Below, one piece after another: positions 24,666 to 34,860 of a DNA stretch of 64,000 bases (positions within the stretch are counted from its first letter, which is position 1; each line of letters begins with the position of its first letter). The stretch lies in the NCBI GenBank assembly GCA_008828725.1, contig MEHQ01001715.1, positions 1 to 64,000 on the forward strand. The letters run 5' to 3'. The translations under genes and the position numbers were made by a program. Source of the stretch: Saccharina japonica (Eukaryota; Sar; Phaeophyceae; Laminariales; Laminariaceae). The notes under the pieces were generated by a model. It saw only the letters and a program-made list of their open reading frames with translations, had not been told where the DNA came from and did no database searches.

Positions 24666-26397
24666 ATCTTCTCGAACGTGGGCTACGTTGCCCTTTAAGT
24701 CTCGTCATCACGGGGCGTGTCCGAGTGTGGGGACATCATATGGCTTTACCAACAGCTTGCAATACTTGATGTAATATTTGCCTTGTGTGTTTCGTTACGA
24801 ACATTTGATTGGCCTATGACACTCTAGAATCGCACACCTGTTTTCACGCAAGGCACTACACACGACGAGACCGACGCCCTAGACGAGAGTCACGATTGTG
24901 ACATTTTGTTATTGAACACGGCGCCGCTAGGGTGGTGCAATATGGAGTAAAATCCGTGTGGTGGGATCCCCCGCCCTGGTTGAGCGAGATATGTCTTGAT
25001 CCGCTTTGACAGCCTACTATCAGCGATGAAGAATTCCGCCGTCCCACGTGAAACACTTTCTGTAGAGTGGACGAGAAGAATCAAATCGTCCATACTAGTA
25101 GGTGATATTGCATCACAACCGAATCAGTTAGGAGAAAGCACAACGGATGGTGTGGTGGAATCGTATGCGATACGGTACATATGTCTAGGCATACCAGAGG
25201 TGGCTGCAACAGCTTTGGGACCCAAACAATGGTTATCACCGCCATCGATGGCGGAACACTGCAGAATACCTCGTACGCAACCGGGGGTGCTTAAGACTGC
25301 ACACGTTTGCAGTTGAAGCCCCTGACGCATTTGCCAGGAATATTATTATCGATCAAGTGCCCGGTGTGTATTCGGCATCGAACGCCACACTACATGAAAG
25401 AAGGTGTACGCGTTACGCTATCGGAACTGTAGCCTGGTTTCGGCTTTGGGTCGAATTAGCTAATGGTCCGATGCTGGCTTCCACGTACAACACGTGCCGG
25501 CTGGTGTCCTTAGCACTGCAAGTGCACAAGTCTGCAGGTGTTCCGGTATCGATTTCCTGTACGAAGGAACCAGGGGCTCGTGATGATGCGGTGTCTTGTC
25601 TCCTGCGACCTGCAAAGTGCGCCAGCTAGCTACTGTAGTTAGTGTATTACTGTATCTAGTGTATTAGTTGCCAGCTAGCTAGTTGAGTAGGTCGCGCGGC
25701 TGTTTTGATAATCCCGGCTGTTTTTCGTAATGGTTTGACCTGCTCTCTTCAAATGCTTCTATTCCGCCGGTTAACATTGCACAAACTTTCCCGGTATAAT
25801 GACAACTGTGTAGTAAACATTATAACCTTGACAAATTATCGTGAACCGTTTGACAGCAGTACATGACATATACCAAGAAGCGTGTACGTAACCTATGCGG
25901 ACACACAAAAGAGGATGTCGCCACTGAGCCCATCAGATGCTTGCAGAATACGAGCTCGGCGCCGATGAAGAGCACTACCAAGTTCCATTACTATATACAT
26001 CCCATTAAAGAGGACAGAAATTTGTTTAGAAATATTTTTTCAAGCAGCCGCCCGTGTTCGTTGAGGCAACACATACAAAAAAACTAGGAAATTCAGCAAC
26101 GTTTTCGCAAACAAAATCAGGCTTTCGAATGTTCGGAAACATTATTGCAACTAACCAAGAGTCATGAGAGCTTTGTAGGTATGCTTTGCCTCGTTTAAGC
26201 CAAATGGTGTACTCGTAGCACATCTCATGGGAACGTTTTCATTTCGCGAGCTGTCTAAATTTAAACAAGTCTCTCATGATAGGGAGCGTGATTGCCTAAA
26301 GCGCCATTTATTTGATTCAACAGTTGATACCGTCTCCACTTGTGATTAAAGTCTCAGAAGTTTATTCGTCTACTATGTTGCACTTAATGATGAAAAT
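24666..26397. other. Arm B' without a recognised gene
   Basis: This mirrors 16.4-17.4 kb. A plus-strand frame at 25357-25629 (90 codons) shares an in-frame block with the left arm (GVPVSIS..EPGARDDAVSCLL against GVHSSPT..ELGARAVAVCCLL), but neither is convincing as a present-day gene. Two TAGCTAG-rich short repeats lie at 25.62-25.69 kb. Confidence 0.4.
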
Positions 26398-26850
26398 ATG
26401 AAAAAATATTCGTACACGGTCTCAAACCCGGGCCTCTTGGTTTTACGAGGCGTAATCTCACCTGTCTCTCTGCCCGACCAACTTGCTTTCTATGTCAGTG
26501 TTTTTATTTCTAGTCGACGTACTGACACGTTGTCATCTAATCGAAAAAATAGGTTTCAAACAAAAGCCGTACACGGTCTCCAAGCCGTGAGTTTTATTTT
26601 CACACATCCTAATCCCACCGGACACATATCTGTCTACTCGACCAATTTGTTAGCGTTGTTTTTTGTTTTTACTTCTATATTCGATGTACCAACACGTTTT
26701 CAAGTGTCGAAACAAAACTGGAACCGAACACAATCTCCAACTCAGGATAATTTGTTCACACGTCCCAAATCCCACCTTTGTCTCCCTACTCGACCAATTT
26801 GGGTGGTCAGTTCTGTATTTCTAGAGTCGACGTGCCATTATGCTATTTTC
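26398..26850 (+). repeat. Tandem repeat, three ~150-170-bp units
   Basis: Units share ACACGGTCTCAA/CCAA, a CACATCCTAATCCCACC-like block, CTCGACCAATTTG and a TCGACGTACTGACACG-like block at about 26.52, 26.68 and 26.82 kb. The 203-codon frame across it is a by-product of the repeat and has no coding signature. Confidence 0.6.
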
Positions 26851-28940
26851 CTAATATATCATACATCCGGGGTATCTGTAACACACAGGACTATTGACTT
26901 TCAACTGGTTGTGCTCCTGTGTAATGATTGTTGTTGCTCAGCTGTAAAAGCTCCCAGCGAGAGAGCATACTTTTTCTGGTATTTTTCCCGACCAATGCTC
27001 ACAAGTTAACGTAGGTACTTATATATGACCGGATTGGTGTACATCATCTGTTTATGCTCTTGTGTATTGCTCTTCATCGCGCAGCTGTTAAAGCTGCCAG
27101 CGAGACAGCATGCTTTCCTTGAAGTTTGTTTTCCATCAATGCGCAGACGTTGCCGACAGGTACATACTAAAATCCTGCACCACGAGTTACTAGCTGTAGC
27201 TATACTTTCTTATTTTGAAGTGCATAGTCAATATATTTGTTCAAAAATAAAAGAAAGATAGTCCTCCCCTCGGCTTGATACATTTATCGCAGCCTCTTGC
27301 AATCCACTGAATATCTCTACCATCAAAGGTTACTGTCCCTGTCTCGTTTCTCCCCCTATTTGTAATATCGGCCGGGTTTCGAACTAATATTAGTACGGCC
27401 TACAGTTGTCTCGGATGACCAAGCCTCTAGTGGGGGTACCACTCAACTCCTGCGACAAATCTCGAACAAAATATTTTAGCAGAAAAAAATGTATTTCAAA
27501 ACCCCGCTTACGTTCGATCCGCTCTCGCCCCTTCGACAACCGTAATGTTCGAGGCTAGGGCGGCAGAAAACATATAACACAACCCCTGGCTTGGCTGAAG
27601 AACTCAGCGACTACCTCACCTTTACTCACGTTTGCAGCAGGAACCTCGTGCTTGCTTGTGGCCGTCGTTGGGATGCTGACCCGCACGTGATTGCCGTCTT
27701 TAAGCGAAAAGCTACATGTAGGCCCCTCAGACCTCCCCATCCACCAATAAAGTATCTCTATCCCCGATACAGACCAGCCGCCCGATACAGACCAGCCGCT
27801 TTATCTTACCGCAGTACTGTGTGGTTGGTTACTCCGGTAGCGGAGACAATTACTTCGTTCACATTCAAAGCAAAGCTTAGTATACTAGCCCCCTAATCGA
27901 CTACGTTCGGCCGCTTTACAGCGGCGGTAAAGCCGCCCAGAATGTTCACCAGACATACACAAAGCGAGAAGGACGTGAAAAAACATTCTGCAACTGTCAT
28001 GATTAAATAGGATAATAGTGCTTGGGAACAGTCGCTTGCCCATGGGACTACCGAACAAACAAATTATGGCGTCAGATTCGTGATCGCCTCCTCGTAATTT
28101 CTCACCAATGACCAATTGAGCCCTATGCGGCACGGTCTCATCTATTTAGAGACACCGGGATAGGTGGGGGTCTACGGACATCGCCGGTGTAGGCGTGTTT
28201 TCAAATATATGCAGGTTTGTTGAATGAACGACACCCATTAGTTTAGCAAAAGATTTGCTATTCTCGACAACTATTTCCATACCCTGTGAAACATTTGGAC
28301 TGATCAATCGTTTTTTTTTCATAGTTCGTTGTTTGTTGGAGCCATTCCCAATTCAAGCGTTTCGCTGAAATTCCCAAAGAATATAGGTAAACCCGGTTGA
28401 AACCCGGCAGTAGTACTGTATTTTTCACAACATAAACGCTAAATACGTCAAGTTTTCTCATACTCGCCTGTATTACTGCTTTTATACGTTAGGGGGGGAG
28501 TGTTCGTCACAACCCCCCCCCCCCTCCCCTCAGGAAGCGTACTCCTCCCCGCAGATGGCCGTTTGACTAAATGGTAGATTCAAAACAAGATGAGTGCATG
28601 GTTCTCTCGTTATAAAGCATTTTGCATCATCCATGATACAAAGAGCGAAAATTCAGCGCGCGGGCACAGTTCAGATTGGTTTTTTGGTATTTTTTGTCTA
28701 TCCCATATATTATCTTCGTCCTTTTTTTCTCTTTCCCTTTTTAGCCATAACTCAAATCCGGGGTCATCAAGTAGGCTCTTCTCCCCCCTCCCCACTACGG
28801 TACGTGCCTCGATTAGTTACAGCGAAAACATTTCAGCACTGTCTTCCCTCGCCGACTTGCGTCGGATTCCGCCTACCCACGCCATGAAGGCGCTCTCAGC
28901 AATTGGTTCCTTTTTATTTTTACAAAATATTGTCAAAATA
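26851..28940. other. Arm B' without a recognised gene
   Basis: This holds the mirrored blocks of 15.1-15.8 kb (27.28-28.0 kb). A short duplication CGCCCGATACAGACCAGC occurs twice at 27.77-27.80 kb. A G-run then C-run pair (28.49 and 28.52 kb) could form a hairpin. No gene is seen. Confidence 0.4.
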
Positions 28941-28943
28941 TCA

Positions 28944-29012
28944 CCACGTTGAGATTCGAACTTTGGTACCAAGGTCAGTAGCGTTTGAAGCTGACCACTG
29001 GGGTACCGGGAC
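28944..29012 (-). other. tRNA-like sequence (pseudogene or SINE head)
   Basis: On the minus strand the stretch starting GTCCCGGTACCCCAGTGGTC has an A-box-like CCCAGTGGTCAGC, and about 30 bases later a B-box-like AGTTCGAATC. The spacing suits a tRNA, but the acceptor ends do not pair well and no clean anticodon stem is seen. It may be a tRNA relic or a SINE promoter. Confidence 0.35.
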
Positions 29013-29975
29013 GACAGGTTTGTATTAAAACAAACCAATGGCTATGGAATTTCGTAAAATATGTCAGTCGCATAGTATATCAGTTTGGGAATATCGATTC
29101 CGTTGTGGTTATTTTCCAGCCACATCTTGCTGTTGCATGATGTGATTTCATGCATATATTAAGTTATAAAGCAGTCATTTTTCTACCGGCAATGCTCGAG
29201 ATCTTCCCACCCTGTTGTTTGCTCTGATCAAAGTTCGGAATGCGCAAACCGACCAGGTGAAATGCATGAACAACGACATGAAGAAACATATACGTTCAGG
29301 AATGCCGCGGATAATAAAATCCACCACCCGAAGGTTTTATGTTATTGAACTCCTATTTCAACCTCGTTTATATTGGTGCTCCACAGCGAACAGAAACGTA
29401 GTACCTCATGTATCTAGAAACTTTCATGGTGCGACGAGAAAAACACGATTGATGCGTAACCCTCCTGTATTGAGCACACGTGAAATAATTCGTGGGTAAA
29501 AAAATAAAGGGTACCTGGGGTGTTGTGTTTACGACCGGGGTATCAACAAATGCACCAGCTAGCAAACGGCATACGGATTTGTTTTTACTCCAATCAACTG
29601 TAGGTGATAAATCCGCCAAATAATACAGTAGTCGTCAGCAGTGCCATCACTAAGGGCACTGCATCCAACTTCACAACAGAGAATGTCCAAGTTAGAATTG
29701 AAACTGACCGCCCGAATATTCAGCGTACCACTCGGCTGTCGACAAAACATACTCCCGGCATCGACTTCCCCCCTTCTTCTACTAGAGATAAACCACTTGA
29801 GATAAGACATATGTCTGCTCACGTATTGATGCAAGAAGCTTAGTTACACGTCCAGTCAGCACCTGACGGCCCCAGAGATGTCACAAACTGGGTGTAGAAG
29901 CGTGGAAGACAAATCAAGCGCGACGTAAGCGTAGGAAAATGAAACGCGTTGACGACGATGCAGTTATATGCAATT

Positions 29976-29978
<3 letters not shown>

Positions 29979-30014
<36 letters not shown>
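29979..30014. repeat. GTT trinucleotide microsatellite
   Basis: About a dozen GTT units lie exactly where homology to the left arm stops. On the minus strand this is an AAC tract, the kind of tail some LINEs and SINEs leave, so it may mark the insertion edge. Confidence 0.8.
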
Positions 30015-30015
<1 letters not shown>

Positions 30016-32095
30016 CTTCCAGTTAAACTCGTTGCAGTTGCTAATCCCTATAGTCTGATCTAACAAGATCACAGCTCGTGGTAACAAAAGAGCTAGAGCC
30101 ATCAGAGAATCTTAAAGAATACGCACACTTTGTCGGGAAAGGACACACAAGTCCGGAGAGGTACACCTGAACTCCCTACAACAAGTTATGCGTGTCGAAA
30201 CCAGGACTACACGCACGCAATCTCAATTCGACTACAGCAGCATCGCCCTCCCTCCCCCCCCTGTCACTCTTAACCAATGGATTTGCCGACTACAGCCTGA
30301 CTACTGTCTGAAGTGCTGTCTATACAAAAACACACGGTAGGCGTGGGAACATGATGGAGCATGAAGCTGTTGTCTTAAGTGCTGCCAAAATAACAGTCCG
30401 CGGGCACACAGTAAAACTAAACAGCCAAAACAATCCCATCACGTCAAAAACCAACTACCAGAATCTATCCTGAACGTCTGTGTTGGGCACAGCATTAAAA
30501 ACATCGACAATGATTAGGACTCGTTCCACATTGACAAGGTCTTCCACGATTAGGCACACAACTAAGGCACCTTGGGTGTCCGCCCCATCTCTGCCGTGTC
30601 TCTCTTCAAAACCAGTGACGTCAACACAGATCCAATTCAACATTCAGGGAAAAAAACGAAATAGTTGTCGAGAAAAACAAATATCTATTCGTGCGCCACA
30701 GATCGATGTTGCCCGTATGCTCCGGTGTCTCGCTGCTCCGGCCCGCTGCTCCGGTGCCGCTCTGGCCAGTCCTAGCACGACCACTCTCGACCCGCTGCGT
30801 TCGTATACGCTCTCGTTACTGTCCTTCCATGTCGCTTCCTCGCTTTCTCCCTCGTTGCACTCAGCGTGCTTGGTCTGGAAAAGCAAAAGTCTCGCGCCGA
30901 AGGTGTCAACCAGCCCAGTCGTCAGCTTGTTGCCACACGCTCCCTCCTGTCTTGATGGCGAAGCCAGGTTACTGAGACAGTACAGCTCCCTCTAGCAAAC
31001 ACACCTAAGTTCGTGTACGTAGTGTCCGTTCACCTTCTTGGTGGCGTCTGCCTCCGTGCAGAAATGTGAGATGGGCTTTGCTGTCTACACCGACGGCCAA
31101 AACGGCCCGTGCATTCGATATTTGTGCCGGACGCACCAGTGCCGACCCAACTCCACCGCGGCGCACGCTTCGCAGCGGGTGCGCAGCAGCAACAAGGTCG
31201 TTCCGCTTGAGGATGAGTCTAGCCTTGCTCGCAGAAAACGCCCCCCTCTTTTGCATGGGCCACGCCAAAGCTAAAGCCTTGCCGAGGCAGCGAGGGGAAG
31301 AAGGGAAGTCGTATACCTGGTACTGCAAAGCAGGGGCAATGAACGATGTTGGCCTGCTATTTCCCAGTGCGCGCTTTGTCAGAGCTGGCTATTAATAGAC
31401 GGTGTACGAGCGCGTTGCATATTGCACTCAACAGAGTACGACATTATGCTCTGCTAGTACGAGTAAAGGGTCTTACTGTAGATCTTACGACGCCGTTAGA
31501 AATGGGGCAACCAAATCAAAATGTACCGGTCGGTATGATTGGTACGTGAAACTGAACTGTTAACTCATTGTCTCATAGCGAAGAAGCTGTAATCGATTCG
31601 ATTTAATATCGTATTTAGTTTAAGTGTTACATATCGAATACAATATATATATATTCACGCTTCTGTCTCCCTGCGTCATTTGTATTCTGTTTCATTTCAT
31701 AATTCGTTTTATTTACTCCTATTCGTATTTTTTGGTTCGGTTCGTATCGTTGTGTTCTCGTACCCGGTACGTTAGCACCTCACTCGCTTTATACCCATTA
31801 ATTTGCGTTCTTTTTGTTTTGGTTTCCACAGTCTGTGACCACAGAATTTGTATCTCTCTAGGATTAGGAATCAAGACAGGCACTGGGTGTACTGATGTGG
31901 TTGAGTAGAAATAACGAGTTTAATGTGAAGACAACACAAACATATGTTAGGAGTGTACTGCAGTATACTACTGCTGTGTGTAAAAAGCTCCCGTATTGAC
32001 AAAGGAAAGTTTCAAATTGAATCGATTTCAAATCATATTCTATTTCATTAATTGAATTGAAGTTTCATCTTATTGAAAACATTACGGCACATACG
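30015..32095. other. Insertion flank without a recognised gene
   Basis: Overlapping frames on both strands at 30.45-31.4 kb reach 171 codons but start at non-ATG codons and resemble no family I know. AT-rich sequence follows at 31.57-32.09 kb. No terminal repeats were found. Confidence 0.35.
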
Positions 32096-32341
32096 TTTTG
32101 CTACAGCTCAAGAATTCTGGATTATAAGTTTTTCGCAATGCCGGCAGGACCGCTGCCGGCACAAATTGCGAGTGTTGGGGCAAGACGCCCCAACGCCTAA
32201 TCATGGCCGCCGTGAGGCGAGCCGTTACAACAAAGAAACCCCCAAACAAATAATCCCCCCCACGAAGACTTAATAGGGTATCGGGCTAACCCGAAAACTT
32301 ATGCCCCGCTCCTTCCCTTGCGGGGCTAAGTAATTACCACA
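32096..32341 (-). repeat. Split direct repeat B2, outer copy
   Basis: The 246 bases are about 97% identical to 32737-32983. It contains consecutive perfect hairpins: GCCGGCAG-GACCG-CTGCCGGC, GTTGGGGC-AAGAC-GCCCCAAC, TCGGGCTAACCCGA and GCCCCGC...GCGGGGC. The outer edge of the element lies at the TTTTGCTACAG start. Confidence 0.85.
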
Positions 32342-32736
32342 GCCAACAATCGTCACGACTTGTTGCAACCTGATTCCCCCCCTCTCTTGAGCGACAGGGC
32401 GGCGGGTGGGAAAGTCGATCAAATTCAAGTTGGTGCTGCTGTTCCGTACAGCAGAGCACTGCTGGTACGCTATATCCTCCGTCCCCAGCCAAGCGACCAC
32501 CGACGTGCCGGCTCTGCCTTCTCCCTGAATTTCTACTCCGACACTCTCGTGGATGCCCTCGCTCTCGTAGGCCACGTATACGAGACTGGTGCAACACGAG
32601 GTATACGAGACTGGTGCAACACGAGGTATTGGTCGGTAGACTGTTTGTACACTGATTTTCCGTTACTCGCATTGATAACCGATAATCCGAATCCCAATCA
32701 CGCCTCCACAAACTCCGCATTCCTACGTAAAACTAC
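32342..32736 (-). repeat. Split direct repeat A2
   Basis: This matches 40450-40796 closely from AAAGTCGATCAAATTC to GTAAAACTACAT, with an additional ~50 bases after CGTCACGACT that A1 lacks. It contains a 25-bp direct duplication (GTATACGAGACTGGTGCAAC twice). Confidence 0.85.
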
Positions 32737-32983
32737 ATTTTGCTACAGCTCAAGAATTCTGGATTATTAGTGTTTCGCAATGCCGGCAGGACCGCTGCCG
32801 GCACAAATTGCGAGTGTTGGGGCAAGCCGCCCCAACGCCTTATCATGGCCGCCGTGAGGCGAGCCGTTACAACAAAGAAACCCCCAAACAAAAACTCCCC
32901 CCCACGAAGACTTAATAGGGTATCGGGCTAACCCGAAAACTTATGCCCCGCTCCTTCCCTTGCGGGGCTAAGTAATTACCACA
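32737..32983 (-). repeat. Split direct repeat B1, inner copy
   Basis: This is a near-identical copy of B2. The loop of the second hairpin differs (AAGCC instead of AAGAC) while both stems are unchanged. It abuts the end of the recombinase region. Confidence 0.85.
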
Positions 32984-33059
32984 CCATAAGGCCAGCCCTG
33001 TACCTATTACTAGTAGGTCTTCGCGAGGGCGGCAGAGACCCCGACTCTGCGCCTTCTCC

Positions 33060-34099
33060 TACCGCCCGCACGTGCGCCATGAACGCTCTCGACTTCTATC
33101 GGCCCGCCCGTTGGATCTGCAACTCCGAGATCCCTTGCGCCGCCAACTGAGTCGCCCCCCCGATTCTGCCCAAGTGCAACGCGTACTGCGCTAGGTCTCT
33201 CCCGCTACTTCCCACCATAAACCTCAACGCTTCTACCGCTTCTGTTCGTGCGAACACTCTCCATCCCTGCAGTGTAAGCCTTGTGGTTAACGGGGCATAC
33301 CCTGGGAGCTGGGGGTGTACACTTAAACGTTCCAGCAGTGCTTCTAAAGCTCCCGCCGGCCCTTCCCCGACTTCCGCCCCGTCCGCCACCCTCGTCCGAG
33401 TGATCGTGCACCCCTCTCTTTTCTGGTCGCTTTTCGACGCCAACGAAACGGACCTGCACTGCGCTCGCGCTCAATCGCTTCTCGAACGCTACCTGCGCTT
33501 CTCCCCCGAAACCGGTTAGGCAGTTTCGCATCAGACATATCTCGGGGTGCACTTTTCCGTCTACCTACACCAAAAGCTCTGACGCTCTGCGCAACAGAAA
33601 CTACGACAACGCGAGGCCCAGCCACATGACACGTCCGGCGTCTACCGTGGTGTTCACTACTAGCTTCCCTTGCGATACAATGGACCAGGTCAACGGCAGT
33701 AGGTCGGGCGCCTTCCTCGGTAGCATTGCGTGCGCCCGATCGATCCCTTTTTCTACGGCTGTTATCATACGATGGGACGTGGGCAACTCCCAACCCGCGT
33801 ACGTCTTGTGAGAATACTTGATCACGGCCAAGTACCCCCTCAAAGTGGACTGCTGGATTGTTATGCACAAAACACCGACACGCCATAATTTCCAACACCT
33901 CGACTAGGACCTGGTCCGGGTCCACCAAAGTGTGCAGCCACGGCCCCTTAACCTGCGCCTTTCTTTCCTTCACCCAGACGTTCCACTTGCCAGCGTAGTT
34001 TTTCTGAGTGATGTTTCCGACGGACCCCAAGGCCAGGGTCTCCACCGAACGCGCTACTTCTTCCTTGTTCCCCGATCTTGAGCGGGCATCACGGTGCAA
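33060..34099 (-). pseudogene. Tyrosine recombinase of the Ngaro-like element, inactivated
   Basis: The N-terminal part (from about 34.1 kb, VGNITQKNYAGKWNVWVKE) resembles the SAM-like domain of DIRS-order recombinases. The catalytic part follows in shifted frames (33601-33870, 33205-33552, 33096-33443). The HxxR box is visible as HLGRIGGAT near 33.15 kb, with QIQRAGR after it. The next codon is TAG (33096-33098) where the family normally has the tryptophan of GRW. Further on the expected catalytic tyrosine position reads His in AFMAHVR (codon 33072-33074). With several frameshifts this copy cannot be active. The enzyme would integrate circular cDNA. Confidence 0.75.
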
Positions 34100-34244
34100 T
34101 ACGGACGGACAGTTTTTGGGGACTGAGCCGTCCTGACGACGCGCGGCCGCGCGAGCGACTCACGCGTCGTCCGATCCGGTTTTCATGAGGTTCCATAACA
34201 TGTCGACGTGACGGTGGGCGATACATTTCGTTCGAAGCACGACG

Positions 34245-34860
34245 TCAAAGGTTCACTACCCCTTGGTCTCCGATCGCCTGTTCTGACCATTCGTTCGAGT
34301 TGGTCAGCTCCATGACCTTTCTACCTAACTCGACCCGTGGCCGCCGTGATATTGCGTCCACGGGAGTATTCTCGACACCGGGGATGTGCCGGGCGAGGTG
34401 GCTCCACCAACCTATGATTTCAAGTCGGCCGAGCATTCTCATGAGTAGACATGCTCGTTTTTCTGTTGTTCCGCCGCATCGATCGCTTGACCCACGACGC
34501 TGCCGCCATGTTGTTACTGCGCATCGAGATCGGGTCGCCGTCGGACGTAGGCCTGTCGCCTACTAACTCCAGCATCACCCAGGCCGTTACGACCATCCCG
34601 AGCAGCTCGAGAAGGTTGATCGTAATGGTACAGGTTTTGCGTCGGTCGGCCTTAGGCTTTAACTCGGTCGTCATGTCTGTCGGAGGGTCATATTGCCAAT
34701 ACAACTTTATTTCTACGCAGTAACCGTCCACTGCTTCGAAGCTAGCGTCCGATATCGTGCCTGCTGGCCGGTGCGCTTTATGCTCGCGAAGCAGGGGGCG
34801 CTGCGCGCCTCCCCTACGTGCAGGAGCTAATGATATATGGTCCCCTTTCAAAATACGAGG
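34245..34860 (-). pseudogene. RNase H region of the Ngaro-like element
   Basis: The order of motifs fits the RNase H domain that follows RT in DIRS-order elements: SDASFEAVDGYCVE, INLLELLGMVVTAWVM, MRSNNMAAASWVK and HIPGVENTPVDAISR. The third motif normally has an aspartate (DN) and here reads NN, suggesting loss of a catalytic residue. The frame changes at about 34.43 kb. The domain would degrade the RNA of the RNA-DNA hybrid during reverse transcription. Confidence 0.7.

Larger units (their letters stand above)
23520..29978. repeat. Palindrome arm B' (right), inverted copy of arm B
   Basis: This is the mirror of 13.46-18.6 kb (correspondences are listed there). It is about 1.3 kb longer than B; most of the excess lies at 25.9-27.25 kb and includes a tandem repeat for which I find no counterpart on the left. 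The arm stops abruptly at a GTT microsatellite at 29.98 kb, where the next mirrored block would be arm A', found only 26.8 kb further on. Confidence 0.8.

Noticed and set aside
26398..27009. 203-codon ATG frame
   Set aside because: It lies on a three-unit tandem repeat, has no counterpart in the left arm and has no protein-like conservation between units.
30480..30995. 171-codon plus-strand frame
   Set aside because: It opens on GTG with overlapping frames on the other strand; no family resemblance or supporting context.
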